A stretch of 64,000 nt of DNA, from NCBI GenBank assembly GCA_037893245.1, contig JBAIAA010000013.1:248001-312000 (forward strand), written 5' to 3'. The position numbers and the translations under genes were made by a program. Numbering within the stretch: position 1 is the first letter of the stretch; the number at the start of each line of letters is the position of its first letter. Of this stretch, positions 56,767-64,000 are shown piece by piece. The notes below the pieces were generated by a model that searched no databases, was not told where the DNA came from, and saw nothing but the letters and a program-made list of their open reading frames with translations. Source of the stretch: Crossaster papposus. Lineage: Eukaryota; Echinodermata; Asteroidea; Velatida; Solasteridae.

Positions 56767-58146
56767 ATGACGCTCGGAGCAAGGAGCGCGACCTACGTCC
56801 AATACCCTGATCGCGCCCACGGTTCCTCCAAAGTTGGGGTTTTACGTGGCCACCGAGTGTCGGCATACAATGCCGGACTGGTGTTGGACGCCGAGCAAGC
56901 ATTGGACATGAATAATATCACCTCTGAAATAAACAGTATTACGCATGGTTATTTACACCAGTGGCATACACTGTATTTTGAGCTCATTTCGTGGCTCTTA
57001 TTCTATGATAATGGTTGTCTTTTCCATGTGGCACTTGGCCTACTTGAGTGTTTTTTACACCATGAAGTTTTTTGTTTTTGCATTACATATTGCCTTAGCG
57101 CTATGTATAGTTTTTGTGCACATTTGCTGTTTTTGTTCCTTATTTGTGTTTCAGATAGATGGTTAGCAATCGCCCATTCGGTGACCGACCCCCAACTTCA
57201 GCAACTGGCCCTCGGGACCCTGCCAAAACTGTTGATGTCAGCAAAGGCCGATTCCACAACCAAGCAATACAGCGCTAGTTGGAAACGATGGGAAACATGG
57301 GCTTCATCCAAGACCGGCGTAAAGATCTTCCCAATCGCACCAACGGACTTCGCATTATACTTGGCGTCACTCTATTCAACCGGGTTTAAATCCGCAGCCG
57401 ATTCTGCAGCAGCAGCAGCAAAATGGGCACACAGTCTAGCTGGCCTACCGTCACCCACAGATAACCCACTAGTTAAAACAGCACTCCAAGGCTACAGGAG
57501 ACTGACATCGTCTGCCCCAAATAGAAAGGAGCCGGTAACTCCAGAAATAATGGCAAAACTGTATAACGCACATGGGCAACCCGACGCAGGTTTAGATGAT
57601 CTGCGCATATTATTTACATGCTTTGTCTGTTATGCCGGATTCCTCCGTTTCAACGATATCAGCAATATAAGTCGAACTGACTGCAGCATTATGAGTGACA
57701 GGCTTGTTATACACCTGAACAAGTCGAAAACTGATCAATTTCGCCAAGGCAACGATATAACCATCGGCAGAACATTTCAACAGACCTGCCCAGTTGTAAT
57801 TACAGAACGATATTTCCAAGCATTAGGCGATCCAGTCGACTCCCCTCTACCAGTTCTCCGTAGACTTACGCACTCCAAAAAAGGTCTTATACCTACAGTC
57901 CACGGACTAAGCTACACCAGAACAAGGGAAATTATACTACAAGCACTACGACCCTTTGTTCCGGACATTACTACTTTTGGTCTCCACAGCCTGAGATCTG
58001 GGGGCGCATCCGCTGCCTCCAATGCTCAAATCCCATCATACTTGATATCCAAGCATGGCAGATGGAGGTCCGAAAAGGCAAGAAATGCATATATCAAGAC
58101 CGATCCACAAACATCTTTGCTTCCTTCAACGGCACTAGGTATTTGA
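56767..58146 (+). CDS. Tyrosine recombinase of element 3, probably with an intron near its 5' end
   Basis: The frame runs from ATG 56767 for 459 codons, but only the part after about 57155 (about 330 residues) resembles YR. The T-rich, hydrophobic stretch before it ends in TTATTTGTGTTTCAG (57140-57154), a good splice acceptor. A phase-compatible GT..AG candidate is 56936-57154 (219 nt), with a weak donor GTATTA. Catalytic domain: Arg I in YAGFLRFNDI (about 292), lysine region NKSKTDQFRQG, HSLRSGGASAAS (about 405), KHGRWRSEKARNAYIK with the nucleophile tyrosine near 440. No stop interrupts it. Closest relative in the window is the broken YR of element 1. Confidence 0.85.
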   Translation: MTLGARSATYVQYPDRAHGSSKVGVLRGHRVSAYNAGLVLDAEQALDMNNITSEINSITHGYLHQWHTLYFELISWLLFYDNGCLFHVALGLLECFLHHEVFCFCITYCLSAMYSFCAHLLFLFLICVSDRWLAIAHSVTDPQLQQLALGTLPKLLMSAKADSTTKQYSASWKRWETWASSKTGVKIFPIAPTDFALYLASLYSTGFKSAADSAAAAAKWAHSLAGLPSPTDNPLVKTALQGYRRLTSSAPNRKEPVTPEIMAKLYNAHGQPDAGLDDLRILFTCFVCYAGFLRFNDISNISRTDCSIMSDRLVIHLNKSKTDQFRQGNDITIGRTFQQTCPVVITERYFQALGDPVDSPLPVLRRLTHSKKGLIPTVHGLSYTRTREIILQALRPFVPDITTFGLHSLRSGGASAASNAQIPSYLISKHGRWRSEKARNAYIKTDPQTSLLPSTALGI

Positions 58147-58241
58147 AATGGCCAATTTAAGCGGTGTAATTGTTATAATATTGAGTGTTCGGCTTTTGCA
58201 GCCGTGAAAAGAGGTGAAATGAATAAGAAATGAGATAAATA

Positions 58242-58392
58242 AATTATGCGAGGCAAGTAGCTCCGCCATTCCAATGTTCTCCAAACTTGTGTATATTGTC
58301 AGTTTTTTGTTTTTTGCTTAGAAATTAATATCATGAGGAAGATATAGAAAATAAAAGAATTTTCTAACGGAAGAATGAAGTAAGAAAGTTAC
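58242..58392 (+). repeat. Element 3 right terminus B2
   Basis: 151-bp copy of B1; ends in AGTTAC and passes directly into a type-2 tRNA-like copy. Confidence 0.9.
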
Positions 58393-61300
58393 GCAGAGTG
58401 GTGCCGTGGGAGCGTGATGGGCCCATAACCCAGAGGCCTGAGGACCGAAACCTCGCTCTTCTAAAGAGGTATTTTTGCTTCACTGTTATTCAAATTTAAT
58501 AACTATTTTAGAATGTTTTTAGAATGTCTGCTTTTATTTTGTTTGTTGTTTTTCTAAATTTACATGAGGCATGGTGGCGCAGTGGAAGCTTGCTGGGCCT
58601 ATAACCCAGAGTGCCGAGGATCAAAACCTCGTTCTGCTGCTAATAAGTTTTTGGTATGACTTGAAGTACTCGACTCAGAGTGACAAAGTAGACCCTTTCT
58701 TGGTCAGTAACCGAGAGTTCGGATGATCACAACCTCGGTCTGCTCAGGATAATTTTGTATTTGATAGGGATTTCATTTTCATTAAAAATAGTTATGCAGA
58801 GTAGTGCAGCGGGAGCGTGATGGGCCCATAGCCCAGAGGTCCGAGGACCAAAACCTCGCTTTGCTAACTAGGTATTTTTGCTTCACTGCTATTCACATTT
58901 AATAAATATTGTAGAGTGTTTTTAGAATGTCTGCTTTAATTTTGTTTGCATTTTCTAAATTTACATGAGGCATAGTGGCGCAGTTAAAGCGTGCTGGGCC
59001 CATAACCCAGAGGTCCGAGGATCGAAACCTCGCTCTGCTAACAAGTTTTTGGTATGACATAAGGTACTCGACTCGGAGTGACAAAGTAGACACTTTCTTA
59101 GTCAGTACCCGAGAGTTTGGTTGACCACAACCTCGGTCTGCTCAGGATAATTATTTTCTTGAAAGTGATTTCATTTTCATTACAAATAGTTACGCAGAGT
59201 GGTGCAGTGGGAGCGTGATGGGCCCATAACCCAGAGGCCCGAGGACCGAAACCTCGCTCTGCTAAAGAGGTATTTTTGCTTCACTGTTATTCAAATTTAA
59301 TAATTATTTTAGAATGTTTTTAGAATGTCTGCTTTTATTTTGTTTGTTGTTTTTCTAAATTTACATGAGGCATGGTGGCGCAGTGGAAGCTTGCTGGGCC
59401 TATAACCCAGAGTGCCGAGGATCAAAACCTCGTTCTGCTGCTAATAAGTTTTTGGTATGACTTGAAGTACTCGACTCAGAGTGACAAAGTAGACCCTTTC
59501 TTGGTCAGTAACCGAGAGTTCGGATGATCACAACCTCGGTCTGCTCAGGATAATTTTGTATTTGATAGGGATTTCATTTTCATTAAAATTAGTTACGCAG
59601 AGTAGTGCAGCGGGAGCGTGATGGGCCCATAGCCCAGAGGTCCGAGGACCAAAACCTCGCTTTGCTAACTAGGTATTTTTGCTTCACTGCTATTCACATT
59701 TAATAAATATTGTAGAATGTTTTTAGAATGTCTGCTTTAATTTTGTTTGCATTTTCTAAATTTACATGAGGCATAGTGGCGCAGTTGAAGCGTGCTGGGC
59801 CCATAACCCAGAGGTCCGAGGATCGAAACCTCGCTCTGCTAACAAGTTTTTGGTATGACATGAGGTACTCGACTCGGAGTGACAAAGTAGACACTTTCTT
59901 GGTCAGTACCCGAGAGTTTGGTTGACCACAACCTCGGTCTGCTCAGGATAATTATTTTCTTGAAAGTGATTTCATTTTCATTACAAATAGTTACGCAGAG
60001 TGGTGCCGTGGGAGCGTGATGGGCCCATAACCCAGAGGCCTGAGGACCGAAACCTCGCTCTGCTAAAGAGGTATTTTTGCTTCACTGTTATTCAAATTTA
60101 ATAATTATTTTAGAATGTTTTTAGAATGTCTGCTTTTATTTTGTTTGTTGTTTTTCTAAATTTACATGAGGCATGGTGGCGCAGTGGAAGCTTGCTGGGC
60201 CTATAACCCAGAGTGCCGAGGATCAAAACCTCGTTCTGCTGCTAATAAGTTTTTGGTATGACTTGAAGTACTCGACTCAGAGTGACAAAGTAGACCCTTT
60301 CTTGGTCAGTAACCGAGAGTTCGGATGATCACAACCTCGGTCTGCTCAGGATAATTTTGTATTTGATAGGGATTTCATTTTCATTAAAAATAGTTACGCA
60401 GAGTAGTGCAGCGGGAGCGTGATGGGCCCATAGCCCAGAGGTCCGAGGACCAAAACCTCGCTTTGCTAACTAGGTATTTTTGCTTCACTGCTATTCACAT
60501 TTAATAAATATTGTAGAATGTTTTTAGAATGTCTGCTTTAATTTTGTTTGCATTTTCTAAATTTACATGAGGCATAGTGGCGCAGTTGAAGCGTGCTGGG
60601 CCCATAACCCAGAGGTCCGAGGATCGAAACCTCGCTCTGCTAACAAGTTTTTGGTATGACATGAGGTACTCGACTCGGAGTGACAAAGTAGACACTTTCT
60701 TGGTCAGTACCCGAGAGTTTGGTTGACCACAACCTCGGTCTGCTCAGGATAATTATTTTCTTGAAAGTGATTTCATTTTCATTACAAATAGTTACGCAGA
60801 GTGGTGCCGTGGGAGCGTGATGGGCCCATAACCCAGAGGCCCGAGGACCAAAACCTCGCTTTGCTAACTAGGTATTTTTGCTTCACTGCTATTCACATTT
60901 AATAAATATTGTAGAATGTTTTTAGAATGTCTGCTTTTATTTTGTTTGTTGTTTTTCTAAATTTACATGAGGCATGGTGGCGCAGTGGAAGCTTGCTGGG
61001 CCTATAACCCAGAGTGCCGAGGATCAAAACCTTGTTCTGCTGCTAATAAGTTTTTGGTATGAGTTGAAGTACTCGACTCAGAGTGACAAAGTAGACCCTT
61101 TCTTGGTCAGTAACCGAGAGTTCGGATGATCACAACCTCGGTCTGCTTAGGATAATTTTGTATTTGATAGGGATTTCATTTTCATTAAAAATAGTTAGGC
61201 AGAGTAGTGCAGCGGGATCGTGATGGGCCCATAGCCCAGAGGTCCGAAGACCAAAACCTCGCTTTGCTAACTGGGTATTTTTGCTTCACTGCTATTCACA

Positions 61301-64000
61301 TTTAATAAATATTGTATAATGTTTTTAGAATGTCTGCTTTAATTTTGTTTGCATTTTCTAAATTTACATGAGGCATAGTGGCGCAGTTGAAGCGTGCTGG
61401 GCCCATAACCCAGAGGTCCGAGGATCGAAACCTCGCTCTGCTAACAAGTTTTTGGTATGACATGAGGTACTCGACTCGGAGTGACAAAGTAGACACTTTC
61501 TTGGTCAGTACCCGAGAGTTTGGTTGACCACAACCTCGGTCTGCTCAGGATAATTATTTTCTTGAAAGTGATTTCATTTTCATTACAAATAGTTACGCAG
61601 AGTGGTGCCGTGGGAGCGTGATGGGCCCATAACCCAGAGGCCCGAGGACCGAAACCTCGCTCTGCTAAAGAGGTATTTTTGCTTCACTGTTATTCAAATT
61701 TAATAATTATTTTAGAATGTTTTTAGAATGTCTGCTTTTATTTTGTTTGTTGTTTTTCTAAATTTACATGAGGCATGGTGGCGCAGTGGAAGCTTGCTGG
61801 GCCTATAACCCAGAGTGCCGAGGATCAAAACCTCGTTCTGCTGCTAATAAGTTTTTGGTATGACTTGAAGTACTCGACTCAGAGTGACAAAGTAGACCCT
61901 TTCTTGGTCAGTAACCGAGAGTTCGGATGATCACAACCTCGGTCTGCTCAGGATAATTTTGTATTTGATAGGGATTTCATTTTCATTAAAAATAGTTACG
62001 CAGAGTAGTGCAGCGGGAGCGTAATGGGCCCATAGCCCAGAGGTCCGAGTACCAAAACCTCGCTTTGCTAACTAGGTATTTTTGCTTCACTGCTATTCAC
62101 ATTTAATAAATATTGTAGAATGTTTTTAGAATGTCTGCTTTAATTTTGTTTGCATTTTCTAAATTTACATGAGGCATAGTGGCGCAGTTGAAGCGTGCTG
62201 GGCCCATAACCCAGAGGTCCGAGGATCGAAACCTCGCTCTGCTAACAAGTTTTTGGTATGAAATAAGGTACTTGACTCGGAGTGACAAAGTAGACACTTT
62301 CTTGGTCAGTACCCGAGAGTTTGGTTGACCACAACTTTATTTACATGAGGCATAGTGGCGCAGTTGAAGCGTGCTGGGCCCATAACCCAGAGGTCCGAGG
62401 ATCGAAACCTCGCTCTGCTAACAAGTTTTTGGTATGACATGAGGTACTCGACTCGGAGTGACAAAGTAGACACTTTCTTGGTCAGTACCCGAGAGTTTGG
62501 TTGACCACAACCTCGGTCTGCTCAGGATAATTATTTTCTTGAAAGTGATTTCATTTTCATTACAAATAGTTACGCAGAGTGGTGCCGTGGGAGCGTGATG
62601 GGCCCATAACCCAGAGGCCTGAGGACCGAAACCTCGCTCTGCTAAAGAGGTATTTTTGCTTCACTGTTATTCAAATTTAATAATTATTTTAGAATGTTTT
62701 TAGAATGTCTGCTTTTATTTTGTTTGTTGTTTTTCTAAATTTACATGAGGCATGGTGGCGCAGTGGAAGCTTGCTGGGCCTATAACCCAGAGTGCCGAGG
62801 ATCAAAACCTCGTTCTGCTGCTAATAAGTTTTTGGTATGACTTGAAGTACTCGACTCAGAGTGACAAAGTAGACCCTTTCTTGGTCAGTAACCGAGAGTT
62901 CGGATGATCACAACCTCGGTCTGCTCAGGATAATTTTGTATTTGATAGGGATTTCATTTTCATTAAAAATAGTTACGCAGAGTAGTGCAGCGGGAGCGTG
63001 ATGGGCCCATAGCCCAGAGGTCCGAGGACCAAAACCTCGCTTTGCTAACTAGGTATTTTTGCTTCACTGCTATTCACATTTAATAAATATTGTAGAATGT
63101 TTTTAGAATGTCTGCTTTAATTTTGTTTGCATTTTCTAAATTTACATGAGGCATAGTGGCGCAGTTGAAGCGTGCTGGGCCCATAACCCAGAGGTCCGAG
63201 GATCGAAACCTCGCTCTGCTAACAAGTTTTTGGTATGACATGAGGTACTCGACTCGGAGTGACAAAGTAGACACTTTCTTGGTCAGTACCCGAGAGTTTG
63301 GTTGACCACAACCTCGGTCTGCTCAGGATAATTATTTTCTTGAAAGTGATTTCATTTTCATTACAAATAGTTACGCAGAGTGGTGCCGTGGGAGCGTGAT
63401 GGGCCCATAACCCAGAGGCCCGAGGACCGAAACCTCGCTCTGCTAAAGAGGTATTTTTGCTTCACTGTTATTCAAATTTAATAATTATTTTAGAATGTTT
63501 TTAGAATGTCTGCTTTTATTTTGTTTGTTGTTTTTCTAAATTTACATGAGGCATGGTGGCGCAGTGGAAGCTTGCTGGGCCTATAACCCAGAGTGCCGAG
63601 GATCAAAACCTCGTTCTGCTGCTAATAAGTTTTTGGTATGACTTGAAGTACTCGACTCAGAGTGACAAAGTAGACCCTTTCTTGGTCAGTAACCGAGAGT
63701 TCGGATGATCACAACCTCGGTCTGCTCAGGATAATTTTGTATTTGATAGGGATTTCATTTTCATTAAAAATAGTTACGCAGAGTAGTGCAGCGGGAGCGT
63801 AATGGGCCCATAGCCCAGAGGTCCGAGTACCAAAACCTCGCTTTGCTAACTAGGTATTTTTGCTTCACTGCTATTCACATTTAATAAATATTGTAGAATG
63901 TTTTTAGAATGTCTGCTTTAATTTTGTTTGCATTTTCTAAATTTACATGAGGCATAGTGGCGCAGTTGAAGCGTGCTGGGCCCATAACCCAGAGGTCCGA
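58393..64000 (+). repeat. tRNA-iMet satellite, block 5, continuing past the window
   Basis: About seven units in the regular order. The variant unit with GGTATGAGTTG and CTAACTGGGTA seen near 43,100 and 44,700 reappears near 61,060-61,275. The array still runs at the last base. Confidence 0.93.
62161..62512 (+). repeat. 176-bp local duplication of a type-1 monomer
   Basis: At about 62336 sequence jumps from the spacer after copy 1 back to the ACATGAGGCATAG flank of copy 1, so two type-1 copies (starting about 62170 and 62346) stand in a row and the unit is 977 bp, not 801. The break lies at a TTTA(T)TTACA micro-homology. Confidence 0.8.

Larger units (their letters stand above)
53294..58392 (+). 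mobile_element. Element 3: PAT-like YR retrotransposon with YR downstream of the B1-A2 junction
   Basis: About 5.1 kb. Order: A1 (53294-53437) - gag - pol - B1 (56381-56531) - A2 (56526-56669) - YR - B2 (58242-58392). The A copies are 144 bp and the B copies 151 bp; each pair looks identical. The hexamer AGTTAC is shared by both outer junctions, the internal junction and the empty satellite target, so it is the probable crossover core; no other duplication is seen. All three genes are open. Element 1, with related proteins, has YR before B1-A2, so the position here is unusual. Each A has TATAAA and each B an AATAAA-type signal. Confidence 0.92.

Noticed and set aside
18301..63274. A recurring 64-codon minus-strand frame (starts MSTLSLRVEY) in nearly every satellite unit
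   Set aside because: It lies across the antisense of the type-1 tRNA-like copy and its spacers. Its conservation is explained by satellite homogenisation, and it has no recognisable domain.
18262..64000. CRISPR-like array of regularly spaced repeats
   Set aside because: Spacers are themselves repeated and homologous, the period is 801 bp with 72-nt tRNA-like cores, and the context is eukaryotic.

Overview
The window is eukaryotic repeat-dominated DNA, most likely from a marine invertebrate animal; I cannot name the species. The reasons are metazoan-style initiator tRNA-Met hallmarks in a satellite, tyrosine-recombinase (YR) retrotransposons of PAT and Ngaro type, a CCHC-bearing LINE fragment, TTAA and TIR DNA elements, and no bacterial gene organisation. 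I found no complete host protein-coding gene.

Layout. Positions 1-2842 hold three TIR-bounded non-autonomous DNA elements, two of them packed with short repeated CpG motifs. Positions 2843-9095 are a PAT-like YR retrotransposon (element 1) ordered A1-gag-pol-YR-B1-A2-B2. Its A1 repeat is split by a 5'-truncated LINE with a perfect 11-bp target duplication, and its YR gene has an in-frame stop. Positions 9096-12712 are mostly unassigned sequence with a short SGNH-hydrolase remnant and a 3' fragment of a tRNA-iMet-like gene. Positions 12713-17663 are a 4,951-bp DNA element with 107-bp TIRs and a 9-bp target duplication, itself containing nested hAT-like and foldback elements.

From 18262 to beyond the right edge lies a satellite whose 801-bp higher-order unit contains four diverged tRNA-iMet-like copies, each followed by a T-run of Pol III terminator type. 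About 30.8 kb of satellite is present, roughly 38 units and about 150 tRNA-like copies. It is interrupted by an Ngaro-like YR element (element 2, 27496-34125, with an SGNH-hydrolase ORF), by a 1.6-kb TTAA-flanked insertion present twice because a 3,217-bp block was duplicated in tandem, and by a second PAT-like element (element 3, 53294-58392).

The YR retrotransposons encode Gag, RT-RNase H (plus a Dam-like methyltransferase-like domain in elements 1 and 3) and a tyrosine recombinase that inserts a circular intermediate without target duplication. The junctions with the satellite show this directly. Element 3 is unusual: its internal B1-A2 junction lies between pol and YR, so each coding module (gag-pol, YR) is bracketed by its own A and B repeat, with TATAAA in A and AATAAA in B. 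The four insertions that can be placed against tRNA-like sequence all lie within 16 nt of a tRNA-like boundary.
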